Source: Acinetobacter modestus (GTDB taxonomy: Bacteria; Pseudomonadota; Gammaproteobacteria; Pseudomonadales; Moraxellaceae). From it: 64,000 nucleotides of DNA. The notes under the pieces were generated by a model. The model saw only the letters and a program-made list of their open reading frames with translations. It was not told the origin of the DNA and made no database searches. Where the stretch lies: assembly GCF_014636095.1 (NCBI RefSeq), contig NZ_BMDV01000001.1, forward strand, positions 310,001 to 374,000, written 5' to 3'. A program made the position numbers and the translations under genes. The stretch's first letter is position 1. Each line of letters begins with the position of its first letter. Below are positions 9,216 through 18,051 of the stretch, one piece after another.

Positions 9216-11903
9216 TTACTGCCCCACATAGCGCACCCCGAAATTAAATTCATAACTTTGGTTTGCAGCTACACTATTTAATGTTCCTGAAACCGCACCA
9301 GCATTACCGACTGTAGGAGCCGTCATACTACTACATGATGTGCAGATAGGCGATTGAGATAAAACTGTATAGGCAGGCGTCATGTCTCTAAAGGTAAATG
9401 CAGTACTCATAGCAGTAGCACTTGTATTGGTTAAAATCACCTTATACAAAACACACTGACCTTGACCATTTGCTTGTTTACCGATATTGAGACTATTTGT
9501 TGTATAGGACTCATCAGCTGTGCCATCACAATTAAAATCACGTGCTTGCAACTTACTCAACTTCAATTGTCTCTGATTCACTGTAGTTACATCAGTAATT
9601 GATGCCAAAACTTGACCATTCGCATTATTCGTTAAATTAATCGTGGTGGTATTCGCTTGGGCAATATTATTTGCTACAAGATTTTTAACCTGAAGCAATA
9701 ATTTGACTTGTGTATGTGCTGCTAATTTTCCACCCGGCAAGTCAGCTAAACTTCTCATCACCAAATCCCCAGCATCAAAAACACCATTTCCATTTACGTC
9801 ATAGAAAAGAGTGCTGTTAAACTCAACCTGATCGTTATTCGAAAGAAAACTATAGTTCCCTGTATAATCAACATCAGTATTATTGATTAAAAGATGACTA
9901 TAAATGACGGTGCCTAATGGCGAGACTTGTCCACGAAAATTTGGCGTGAATTCTACTTTAGCTACAGAATTGACACTTTGAATAGTAATCGCATCCATAA
10001 TAATATCTTGGCTCGGATTACTACTATTATTACCACTTACAAAACTTGTAGAAAGAGCGCGGAAATAGATCGGTGTAGTTACACTACTGTTCAATTGATC
10101 CACTTCAACAACAGCACAGATTAACTGACTCTCACCATTATTCAGATAGATGGTTTTACCTGTTTCGCTACCCATGACATTACAGTTTGAACCATTTCCA
10201 GAAACATAAAAACGAACACGGTTCACGCCATTAGGCAAAGTTAAGCTTGTAAAATTACTCGTCGAGTTCGCACTAAGTAAATATTCAGTTCCAATACCAG
10301 TATGGCTCACTTTTAATGGAAATATTGCTTGCCCACCCGCAACAGGATTAGTACTTGTTGCGGCAATCACGATTTTCCACGGATTACCAGCGTTATCAAC
10401 ATTCCCATTACCCAAACCATTGTTTTCAGGACTATTCGTCAAATCAACTAAACGTGCTACCGTTGTGGCAAGTAAATTACCCTGATCTTTAATCGAACTC
10501 GTTTTGCTAATATCACCTAAAGACTGAGCTTGAGGTGAAACTTCGAATGTCGTATCAGTCGTTACAGCATAACTACTAGGTAAACGTACTTTAACAACGA
10601 TTGGTAAATTTACACCTGCGGATAATAAACCTGTATCAGGAATACCATCTCCATTGCTATCTAATAATGGGGTTACGCCATCTGCACGATAAAATTCAAT
10701 TTGGCTACCTGTCGGAAATGTACTACCTGTCATTGTTACATTAAATACATCAGTATTATTACCATTATTCCAAACATAGTTATTAAAGCTAAGCTCCCCA
10801 CCTTGAGCCGCAGCAGAAGCAACAACCGTAGCACTATTGTTTACATCAGTTGCACTACCATTAATTTTGACATCATAAATTGAAGCAACATTAAGTACAG
10901 CTATGTTACTGAGATCAGATATATTTGCTGTTGTTGTATTATTATCATGATCATACCCAAAATTAACGGTATTATTAATTGGTCCAGCAGTTGTTTTATT
11001 TACTTTAACTTTAAATTCAATATAGCCAGTTGTATTTGCTGGTACTGAGCTAATGACTGCAGTTACAGTATTTGATGTCACACTGTAATTGATTCCTGCT
11101 GGATCGTTACTCCCAGTACTTGGATTTACAGTTGTACCGTTCCAATTCTCACCAGCATTTAGTTGATAAACCAAATTTGAATTGAGTGTATCTGTTAAAG
11201 TTACAGAGCCTGTCGCTGTACTACCTAAATTTTGATAATCTAAACGAACGGTAACAACGTCTCCATTTGCCACGCTTGTTTGAGAAAACTTTTTACGAAC
11301 AACTAAAGCAGACTGATTCGTAACAGTTGCTGTATCGACATTGGTCTTTGTTTCAGATGCACTATTTAAAGAATTTACAGTTAATGTTAATGATCCATTT
11401 TGACTAACCGTTGCTCCACTCGGTACATTTGCCGCCACAATAAGACCAACTGACTCGCCCGCACTTAAAGAATAAGAAGTAATCGCTGCACCATCAGGCA
11501 CGCCATCATTATCTTTATCTAAAAATACAGATAGATTACTGTAGTCATAGCTATCTCCAGTATTATTTGTCACTGCAAAGGTATACTGGTCGACTTCATT
11601 ACCCGTGTTAGTCAAAGTATGGTTAAAATATACAGTCTGACCCGCTACGACATTTTTAGTATTATTTGCCGTTAAATTAACAGAATAAACTGGAAGAATC
11701 GTTGTTTGAACTAAATTCGAACGGCTGACTTGGACAACGGTTGAACCTTCTTCAGTGTATTCACCGATCGCCATATTACTAATGATTTGGCGTGTAGGAA
11801 CAGCAGCAGAGCTAGACTGATGCACTCCCAACAAAGTAACCAACAAAATCCCTAAAGTGATCTTGCTGTTGCGGATATTTTCTAATGTATTGATTATATT
11901 CAT
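9216..11903 (-). CDS. Exported DUF11-type repeat protein (paralogue 2 of about 890 residues)
   Basis: 895 residues, starting 19 bases after the upstream gene and ending eight bases before the next. A signal peptide ends near HQSSSA. The N-terminal domain is ISNMAIGEYTEEG followed by HTLTNTGNEVDQY. Asp-rich segments sit near residues 130 (DKDNDGVPDG), 405 (DSNGDGIPDTG) and 690 (DVNGNGVFDAGD), the same relative positions as in the 894- and 886-residue paralogues. The C-terminal domain keeps a Cys pair (FNCDG and GQCVLYKVILTN) and ends without an anchor. The paralogues have diverged well beyond recent duplication, so they may be distinct subunits of one structure rather than redundant copies. 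Function not recognised. Confidence 0.85.
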   Translation of the reverse strand: MNIINTLENIRNSKITLGILLVTLLGVHQSSSAAVPTRQIISNMAIGEYTEEGSTVVQVSRSNLVQTTILPVYSVNLTANNTKNVVAGQTVYFNHTLTNTGNEVDQYTFAVTNNTGDSYDYSNLSVFLDKDNDGVPDGAAITSYSLSAGESVGLIVAANVPSGATVSQNGSLTLTVNSLNSASETKTNVDTATVTNQSALVVRKKFSQTSVANGDVVTVRLDYQNLGSTATGSVTLTDTLNSNLVYQLNAGENWNGTTVNPSTGSNDPAGINYSVTSNTVTAVISSVPANTTGYIEFKVKVNKTTAGPINNTVNFGYDHDNNTTTANISDLSNIAVLNVASIYDVKINGSATDVNNSATVVASAAAQGGELSFNNYVWNNGNNTDVFNVTMTGSTFPTGSQIEFYRADGVTPLLDSNGDGIPDTGLLSAGVNLPIVVKVRLPSSYAVTTDTTFEVSPQAQSLGDISKTSSIKDQGNLLATTVARLVDLTNSPENNGLGNGNVDNAGNPWKIVIAATSTNPVAGGQAIFPLKVSHTGIGTEYLLSANSTSNFTSLTLPNGVNRVRFYVSGNGSNCNVMGSETGKTIYLNNGESQLICAVVEVDQLNSSVTTPIYFRALSTSFVSGNNSSNPSQDIIMDAITIQSVNSVAKVEFTPNFRGQVSPLGTVIYSHLLINNTDVDYTGNYSFLSNNDQVEFNSTLFYDVNGNGVFDAGDLVMRSLADLPGGKLAAHTQVKLLLQVKNLVANNIAQANTTTINLTNNANGQVLASITDVTTVNQRQLKLSKLQARDFNCDGTADESYTTNSLNIGKQANGQGQCVLYKVILTNTSATAMSTAFTFRDMTPAYTVLSQSPICTSCSSMTAPTVGNAGAVSGTLNSVAANQSYEFNFGVRYVGQ

Positions 11904-11922
11904 CTTTTAGCATCCGACCAAC

Positions 11923-14583
11923 TTAAGGTGTAACCTGAATAGAAAAATACAACGCTGCTTGCTCCTGTGGTGCAAGTGCTCCAATATTTCCAGATATTTG
12001 ATCTCCACTCACAGCTACAGAACCCTTACTCACTGACGGCGGCAATGCATTTCGCAAAATACTATAAGCAGGTACAACGTCATTAATCACAACATTCGCT
12101 GCTGGTGTTGAACCATCATTTTTAATTGTTAAACGATAGGTAACGCATTGATTTGGCTTAATCGTCAATGGGTTACTTGCATAGGTCGCAGTGGCAACAT
12201 TCATAAGTGCACATGCTTCATCTTTAGACTGTTCTTTGGTCAGACGAAGTTGCGTAGGATCAACTGTTGTTAAATCTGTATTTTGAATTGTTGTAAGTGT
12301 TAAACCTTGGATTGTATTCGTGGCAGAGACGACGATATTTGCTGCACTAGAAATACCATTTACTGCAGTTAATGGAGCTTGAACTTTTAAAATTAGTTGA
12401 ACTGAACTTTGAGGGTTTAATCCACCTGTTATAGACAAATCAGTAGCGATCGGATCTGTAGTATCTAATACACCATTATTATTGGCATCGTAATACAAAG
12501 TATAAGTGAAACCATCATTAATGTTTTGAGGGACTACGCTAAGACTTACTTTTCCGCTTGTATCACCTTCAACAAATGTACCCATATTTTTTAATGTATG
12601 CAGATATACAACCGTACCGCCGACATTAATCCGCCCTTGTTGATCATTTGCTAAAGTCAACTTGCGTACAGCCACATCAACTTGATCTTTAATACTGTCA
12701 CCTTGAGCATTCATCGGTGATTTCATAGCGAACCAAATTGGTAAACTTGTCAAAGTCGTATTCGCAGGAACAGTGACAACAGCACAATACTGTTTAGTTG
12801 TTCCAGCCGCCATGTTGCCAGTACTGGTAATTTCTCCCTGTAACGTTTGACATGTTGCATCACCATTATAGAACTTCACTACCCAATCTGTTGGTAACGT
12901 CGTATTGATACTATTAATGTCAATCGTTGTACTCGATGCATACAAATTATAATTATTTGAGGCCGTGCTATTATTTCGAATAACAAGTGGGAAAACAGCT
13001 GTTGCACCTTTTACAGCATTTTTCACCAATAAAGCTTGCCCACCTGAACCAGTAACGTTTCCAACTCCCACACCTGAATTGTTACTGTTATACAAATCGC
13101 TTTCGCCCACAGCAACTGTATTGACTAATCGATCACGCGTACTATTTTTTACACTAGTATCTGTTACGGAAGTTGCGGTAATGTCGAAATCCATTGTACT
13201 TGTAGAAGTACAATTCGCTGGGAAATAAACCCCTAATTTAATTCTTTTTGAAGTGCCGTAAGCCAATCCGCCTGTATCAATTACACCATCGCCATTAGTA
13301 TCTGTCAGCAATGTACGACCATCTGCATGATATAAACGAACTACAGCACAACTTGGTACGTTACTTTTAACGAAGCTTAAATTATAAGTATCAGTCGCCT
13401 GTCCTGTATTCCAAACATAATTATCAAACTGGACTTCTTTTGCTACGCCACCAAAAGTATTATTTTGGATTTGTAAGTTATTCAAACCACCGTTTGGCTC
13501 GCCATCATCATTCGCGTTACTTGGGCTATAGTTAAGTACCACACCTAAGGTTTGCTGAACGTTAAAAATTACAGTATTCGTTAGCGTATTTTTCAGAATA
13601 GCATTTGATGCATTGTATTGTTGATAGTCGGCGGTATTGGCAACTTTTTCGGCAGCATTCGCATTCACAGTGACTTTAAAACTTACTGTGCCTTTACTTA
13701 AAGCTGCCACACTTGCAAGCTCTACATCTACTTGCCCATTACTCACTTTATATTTTATTGGCGCATTTGCACCCGTCTCAACATCATCAGCATCAGTTAA
13801 CGATCCTGAACCATTCCCCCAACTACCACTACCCGATTTATATGTTACATCTGTAGCTAAGATATCTCTTAATACGAGTCTTGCTGCCGCAGTACCCGTG
13901 TTTGTATAAGCTAAGGTATAAGTAATTTCCGTGCCAGTTTTACCTGTGCTGATATTTTGTGATTTCGTCACTTGAATTACAGCATCATCCACAACTTTTG
14001 CTGTATCACTTACAGTCATAGCGATCGCATTATCATGCTGGCTTGTAGCTGTTAAAGTAAAATTAGCGACGTTATTTGCAGTTACGTTGGTTGGAATACT
14101 TCCAACTACAACTAATGAGGCAAACTCGCCAGCTTCTAAACGAAAACTTGTGGTTGAATTCAGTAAATTATTATTATCATCAGGCTCGCCATTCTGATCC
14201 CGATCGATGTAAACGGCTACATTATCTAAATTAAATTGATCATTCGTTAACTGAGTAAGGCTTAATTTATAGTCGTCTACAATGTTACCAGTGTTGGTTA
14301 AAACATGCGGGAAGTTAACTTTGCTTCCAATAGTCCCGATATTTTGTTGATTACTTTGTAAAGTTAAAGAGTAAATTGGTTGAACAGTTAAAATAACTGC
14401 ATTTGAATTAATAACTTGCAAATTACCTTGTTCATCATAGAAGTCACCACTTGCAATATTTGTGATACTACTTCCTGCTTTAGGTTGAGCAAATGCAATA
14501 GAACTATGAAATCCAACAAATAAGCCAAATAAAGCGATAAATGAAGTTTTTGAGACAGCACTTTTCTTGAATCGGCTTATCAT
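11923..14583 (-). CDS. Exported DUF11-type repeat protein (paralogue 1 of about 890 residues)
   Basis: 886 residues and the first gene of the cluster. MISRFKKS then a hydrophobic core ending SIAFA is a clear signal peptide. The N-terminal domain SSITNIASGDFYDEQG, then HVLTNTGNIVDDY, is shared with its paralogues. Asp-rich loops occur near residues 130 (DRDQNGEPDDNNN), 435 (DTNGDGVIDTG) and 695 (DANNNGVLDTTDP); they resemble Dx(D/N)xDG calcium sites but binding is untested. A DUF11 block near residue 230 (ITYTLAYTNTGTAAARL) and a C-terminal block (QCVTYRLTIKNDGSTPAANV) are visible. The gene follows adeS on the same strand after 324 bases. Its own promoter is likely in that gap. Confidence 0.85.
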   Translation of the reverse strand: MISRFKKSAVSKTSFIALFGLFVGFHSSIAFAQPKAGSSITNIASGDFYDEQGNLQVINSNAVILTVQPIYSLTLQSNQQNIGTIGSKVNFPHVLTNTGNIVDDYKLSLTQLTNDQFNLDNVAVYIDRDQNGEPDDNNNLLNSTTSFRLEAGEFASLVVVGSIPTNVTANNVANFTLTATSQHDNAIAMTVSDTAKVVDDAVIQVTKSQNISTGKTGTEITYTLAYTNTGTAAARLVLRDILATDVTYKSGSGSWGNGSGSLTDADDVETGANAPIKYKVSNGQVDVELASVAALSKGTVSFKVTVNANAAEKVANTADYQQYNASNAILKNTLTNTVIFNVQQTLGVVLNYSPSNANDDGEPNGGLNNLQIQNNTFGGVAKEVQFDNYVWNTGQATDTYNLSFVKSNVPSCAVVRLYHADGRTLLTDTNGDGVIDTGGLAYGTSKRIKLGVYFPANCTSTSTMDFDITATSVTDTSVKNSTRDRLVNTVAVGESDLYNSNNSGVGVGNVTGSGGQALLVKNAVKGATAVFPLVIRNNSTASNNYNLYASSTTIDINSINTTLPTDWVVKFYNGDATCQTLQGEITSTGNMAAGTTKQYCAVVTVPANTTLTSLPIWFAMKSPMNAQGDSIKDQVDVAVRKLTLANDQQGRINVGGTVVYLHTLKNMGTFVEGDTSGKVSLSVVPQNINDGFTYTLYYDANNNGVLDTTDPIATDLSITGGLNPQSSVQLILKVQAPLTAVNGISSAANIVVSATNTIQGLTLTTIQNTDLTTVDPTQLRLTKEQSKDEACALMNVATATYASNPLTIKPNQCVTYRLTIKNDGSTPAANVVINDVVPAYSILRNALPPSVSKGSVAVSGDQISGNIGALAPQEQAALYFSIQVTP

Positions 14584-14907
14584 GTTTCAGAACCCACAAA
14601 AAATGTAAAGATAGATTTCTTATTGACAAATTGTACGAATTTATTGACAATTTTCACAAAAGAATACTACAAAAATATCGACTTGAACACATAAATTGAC
14701 AAAAACGTGATTTTTTTATTTGGTTTTACCAAGTGGTAAAAAAACTTCTAGATCAATGTTATGTCTAAATAATAATCTGGTAATGATTAAAGATTGATTA
14801 AATTTTTTTCATTTCTAATTTTCATTTTCACCATTAGTAAAATACAAATTATATCAACAACTTAGATTAAGAAAAATTACAAACTAAATTTTAAACTTTC
14901 AAAAAAT
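14584..14907. promoter_or_regulatory. Gap between adeS and the surface-protein cluster with direct and inverted repeats
   Basis: This gap has no gene. It is very AT-rich and lies downstream of adeS and upstream of the first surface-protein gene. TTATTGACAA occurs at 14620-14629 and again at 14641-14650, exactly 21 bases apart, with a related AATTGACAA at 14694-14702. On the coding strand these read TTGTCAATAA, 37 to 67 bases before the start codon. A perfect inverted repeat TTTTACC-AAGT-GGTAAAA lies at 14724-14741. I see no strong terminator after adeS. A promoter and operator region for the cluster is the natural reading. Confidence 0.45.
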
Positions 14908-15987
14908 TTATATATGATCTTTTTCTATCGGTAACTTAATGATAAACACACTATTCTGATTTGGATTGCTGTATTCAATTGAACCTTTATGCGCAATTAC
15001 AATCGCATATACAACAGCTAAACCTAAACCTGTACCGCCAAATTCTTTATTCCTTGACTGTTCCAATCTAAAAAAAGGATTGAACAAATCTTGTTGATAT
15101 TCTTGAGGAATGCCCGGCCCTTCATCTTCAATGTTTAAAATCCATTCTTTAGCAGTGCTACTTGAAGAAATTTTAATTGTGCCTGCATTTGTGTATCGAA
15201 CAGCATTATCAAATAAAGCAATTAATATTTGTTCAATACGTCGTCGGTCACAAAAAATAAGAGTCGTCGCTACTCGCAGTTCAGCAGTTAAATTTGCTGT
15301 AGTGAATCTTTGTTCAAATATTTTTAATACTTTTTCAACGCTGTCCTGAATATTGACCCATTCATGATTTAATCGTAGCTGTTGATTTTCAACAAGGCTC
15401 AGTGTACGAAGATCTTCAACAAGATGAGACAAACCCTCAACTTGATTTAATAGACTTTTAAATAAGATTTCATCAGGTTTAAAAACACCATCTAAAACAC
15501 CTTGTAAACGTCCTTGCAAAATCGTAATAGGGGTTCTTAACTCATGCGCAATTGCAGCATTCCAAAGTTGGGCATTTTTAACAGAACTTTCTAATTGTTT
15601 TGCCATACTATTAAAGTTATGCATCAACTCAGCTATTTCAGTAGAATGAATTTGACTGTCATCAGCCCGCGCGGATAAATCGCCCTGACTAATTTTTTTT
15701 GCTGCATCTGCCAAGAAATTGATTGGCTTAATAAAACGTTGGGCAAGATGCATTCCAATAATGATAGAAATGACACCGCCACAAAAAATTACCGTAGATA
15801 GCCAAATCCAATCGACAAAATGGAATTCCGTCCAATCTTCTTGTAATGAACTTAAAGTAATCCATCCCGCATCGATGGCATAGTTATAAATGAAATAGCC
15901 CAGAAAAACTGAAAAAAGTGTCACACTTAAGTTCACAATACTTAAGGCAATAAAGAGCTGTTTACTGATTCCTGAGTGACTTTTCAT
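14908..15987 (-). CDS. adeS: AdeS, sensor histidine kinase of the AdeABC efflux pump
   Basis: 359 residues. It is an inner-membrane kinase with two transmembrane segments (about 11-35 and 58-80), a HAMP linker near 82-135, a dimerisation box IAHELRTPITILQG with the phospho-acceptor His148, and an ATPase domain with DEGPGIP and FGGTGLGLAVVYAI. The sequence closely follows A. baumannii AdeS as I remember it. Positions often altered in pump-overexpressing mutants of that species (Gly30, and the Thr of HELRTP) have the unaltered residue here. It phosphorylates or dephosphorylates AdeR. It lies 43 bases downstream of adeR on the same strand, so the two are probably cotranscribed. Confidence 0.93.
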   Translation of the reverse strand: MKSHSGISKQLFIALSIVNLSVTLFSVFLGYFIYNYAIDAGWITLSSLQEDWTEFHFVDWIWLSTVIFCGGVISIIIGMHLAQRFIKPINFLADAAKKISQGDLSARADDSQIHSTEIAELMHNFNSMAKQLESSVKNAQLWNAAIAHELRTPITILQGRLQGVLDGVFKPDEILFKSLLNQVEGLSHLVEDLRTLSLVENQQLRLNHEWVNIQDSVEKVLKIFEQRFTTANLTAELRVATTLIFCDRRRIEQILIALFDNAVRYTNAGTIKISSSSTAKEWILNIEDEGPGIPQEYQQDLFNPFFRLEQSRNKEFGGTGLGLAVVYAIVIAHKGSIEYSNPNQNSVFIIKLPIEKDHI

Positions 15988-16030
15988 AACATTTTTTCCA
16001 AATAACTTGCCTGTTGATCATTTGACTACA

Positions 16031-16762
16031 CTATATTTCTTGTGGATGATCTAGTCGGTAACCGACACCACGAACATTGATCAACATCTGCTGCAATCCA
16101 TGCTCCTCTAATTTTTTTCTTAATTTACTGACATGACTATCTACTGTACGTTCTAATGCATCACTATCAGGCAGACAATGATTTAAAAGCTCACTACGAG
16201 TAAATACTTTATGAGGGTGATCAATCATTTGCAGTAAGATTTTATATTCAGTTAAGGTTAAATTTAGCATTACTTTTTTATGTTGCTGATGAATATAAAC
16301 ACTATGAATATCGGTATTAATTTCAATATTTTTATAACTTAGATTTCTATTAAGTACCTGCTGACTCTGCTGTGTTCGTCGAAGCACTGCTTGAACACGA
16401 GCCACCACTTCATTCGGATTAAAGGGTTTGACTACAAAATCATCCGCACCAATTCTTAATGCCATGACCTTATCAATTTCCTGATCTAATGCCGTAAGCA
16501 TAATGACGGGGGTTTGCGCCTTTTGACGAATTTTGCTGAGTACGTCCCAGCCATTCAGTTCAGGCAATTTTATATCCAACACAATGAGATCGATTGTTTG
16601 TGCGGCATGGATTTCAATCGCCTGTTTGCCATTCATTGCCCGAATGACACGCATCCCTTCACGCTTGAGATAGTGCTCAATAATATCTCCAATATCATAC
16701 TCATCCTCTACCACAAGAATAAGTTTGTCGTGACAATCGAAAGAAAAGGAATGCTCAAACAT
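16031..16762 (-). CDS. adeR: AdeR, OmpR-family response regulator of AdeABC
   Basis: 243 residues. The receiver domain (about 14-130) has the acidic pair near 19-20 (VVED), the phospho-acceptor Asp63 in VLDIKLPELNGW, the Thr of MLTALDQ and the Lys of VVKPFNP. The C-terminal winged helix (about 145-240) has ALERTVDSHVSKLRKKL and NVRGVGYRLD. It matches A. baumannii AdeR closely, including Asp20 and Pro116, residues reported as mutated in resistant isolates. It is divergent from adeA with a 143-base spacer carrying a tandem repeat that fits its binding site. It controls adeABC expression. Confidence 0.94.
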   Translation of the reverse strand: MFEHSFSFDCHDKLILVVEDEYDIGDIIEHYLKREGMRVIRAMNGKQAIEIHAAQTIDLIVLDIKLPELNGWDVLSKIRQKAQTPVIMLTALDQEIDKVMALRIGADDFVVKPFNPNEVVARVQAVLRRTQQSQQVLNRNLSYKNIEINTDIHSVYIHQQHKKVMLNLTLTEYKILLQMIDHPHKVFTRSELLNHCLPDSDALERTVDSHVSKLRKKLEEHGLQQMLINVRGVGYRLDHPQEI

Positions 16763-16818
16763 AACGATCTAGATCAATAAAACAATCGATTCATCATACG
16801 CTGATTTATCTGTTTATC

Positions 16819-16838
16819 TCCACACTTTTTCCACACTT
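16819..16838. promoter_or_regulatory. Tandem TCCACACTT repeat, probable AdeR binding site
   Basis: TCCACACTT occurs at 16819-16827 and 16830-16838, an 11-base period that puts both copies on the same face of the helix. It lies in the adeR-adeA divergent spacer, about 70 bases before adeA. A direct repeat of this form in the same spacer is known as the AdeR target in A. baumannii, so the assignment combines sequence and family knowledge. Confidence 0.75.
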
Positions 16839-16905
16839 CCCCGATGTTGGTTACACAAAGCTGGAAAATAATGCCAGCATCAAAAACTCCCAAGGTTTGG
16901 ACAGA

Positions 16906-18051
16906 ATGCAAAAGCATCTATTACTTCCATTATTTTTATCCATCGGGCTTGTATTACAAGGCTGTGGTTCTGATGAGGCAAAGCCAGCTGAAACGCCCCC
17001 TGCGAAAGTGAGTGTTTTAAATCTTCAACCGCAAGCGGTCAACTTTAGTGAAAACTTGCCAGCCCGTGTACAGGCTTTCAGAACTGCCGAGATTCGCCCA
17101 CAGGTCGGCGGTATTATTGAAAAAGTGTTATTCCGACAAGGCAGTGAAGTCAAAGCTGACCAAGCGCTGTATAAAATTAATGCTGAAACCTTCCAAGCAG
17201 ATGTGAACAGTAATCGTGCCTCTCTGAATAAGGCTGAGGCTGAAGTAACGCGTTTAAAAGTTCAGTTAGAACGTTATGAACAACTATTGCCAAGCAATGC
17301 GATCAGTAAGCAAGAAGTCAGTAATGCCCAAGCCGAATATCGTCAGGCCTTAGCTGATGTTGCCCAGATGAAAGCCTTACTTACACGTCAAAACCTAAAT
17401 CTGCAATATGCCACGGTACGTGCCCCGATCTCGGGTCGGATCGGACAATCGTTTGTCACTGAAGGTGCATTGGTCAGCCAAGGTGATGCCAATACCATGG
17501 CAACCGTACAACAAATTGATAAAGTCTATGTCGATGTAAAACAGTCAATTAGTGAATACGAACGTTTACAAGCTGCGCTACAAAGTGGTGAGCTATCCGC
17601 CAATAATGAAAAAACGGTGCGTATTTCAAATAGCCATGGTCAGGCGTATAACGTCACTGCCAAAATGCTATTTGAAGACATTAATGTCGATCCAGAAACT
17701 GGCGATGTCACCATTCGTATCGAAGTTCAAAACCCTGAAAGAAAGTTACTTCCCGGTATGTACGTACGTGTCAATATTGACCGTGCTTCTGTTCCACAAG
17801 CTCTCTTGATTCCAGCACAAGCGGTACAACGTAACATCAATGGCGAGCCACAAGTGTATGTGATCAATAGCAAAGGTGCAGCAGAGATTCGCCCAATTGA
17901 GTTGGGACAACAATATGATCAGTTCTACCTCGCCAATAAAGGCCTTAAAACAGGCGATAAAGTGGTTGTAGAAGGTGTAGACCGTATTCAGCCGAATCAA
18001 AAACTTGAAATCAGCAACTGGAAAGTCCCTGCAATACAAGGAGCTCAATGA
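16906..18051 (+). CDS. adeA: AdeA, periplasmic adaptor (membrane fusion protein) of the RND pump
   Basis: 381 residues from ATG 16906; a TTG at 16897 would add three residues but A. baumannii AdeA begins MQKHLLLP. The signal ends in a lipobox LQGC, so Cys20 is probably acylated. The order is the usual HlyD/MexA type: barrel-sandwich half (FRTAEIRPQVGGIIEKV), alpha-hairpin coiled coil (about 95-170), second lipoyl half (ATVRAPISGRIGQ), beta-barrel, and membrane-proximal domain. It bridges AdeB and AdeC across the periplasm. Its stop overlaps the adeB start, implying translational coupling. Confidence 0.95.
   Translation: MQKHLLLPLFLSIGLVLQGCGSDEAKPAETPPAKVSVLNLQPQAVNFSENLPARVQAFRTAEIRPQVGGIIEKVLFRQGSEVKADQALYKINAETFQADVNSNRASLNKAEAEVTRLKVQLERYEQLLPSNAISKQEVSNAQAEYRQALADVAQMKALLTRQNLNLQYATVRAPISGRIGQSFVTEGALVSQGDANTMATVQQIDKVYVDVKQSISEYERLQAALQSGELSANNEKTVRISNSHGQAYNVTAKMLFEDINVDPETGDVTIRIEVQNPERKLLPGMYVRVNIDRASVPQALLIPAQAVQRNINGEPQVYVINSKGAAEIRPIELGQQYDQFYLANKGLKTGDKVVVEGVDRIQPNQKLEISNWKVPAIQGAQ

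Noticed and set aside
1..14583. Surface cluster as a type I-secreted RTX adhesin locus
   Set aside because: No glycine-rich nonapeptide repeats and no adjacent ABC transporter or TolC-like genes belonging to it; adeABC is an RND pump on the other side of adeRS.
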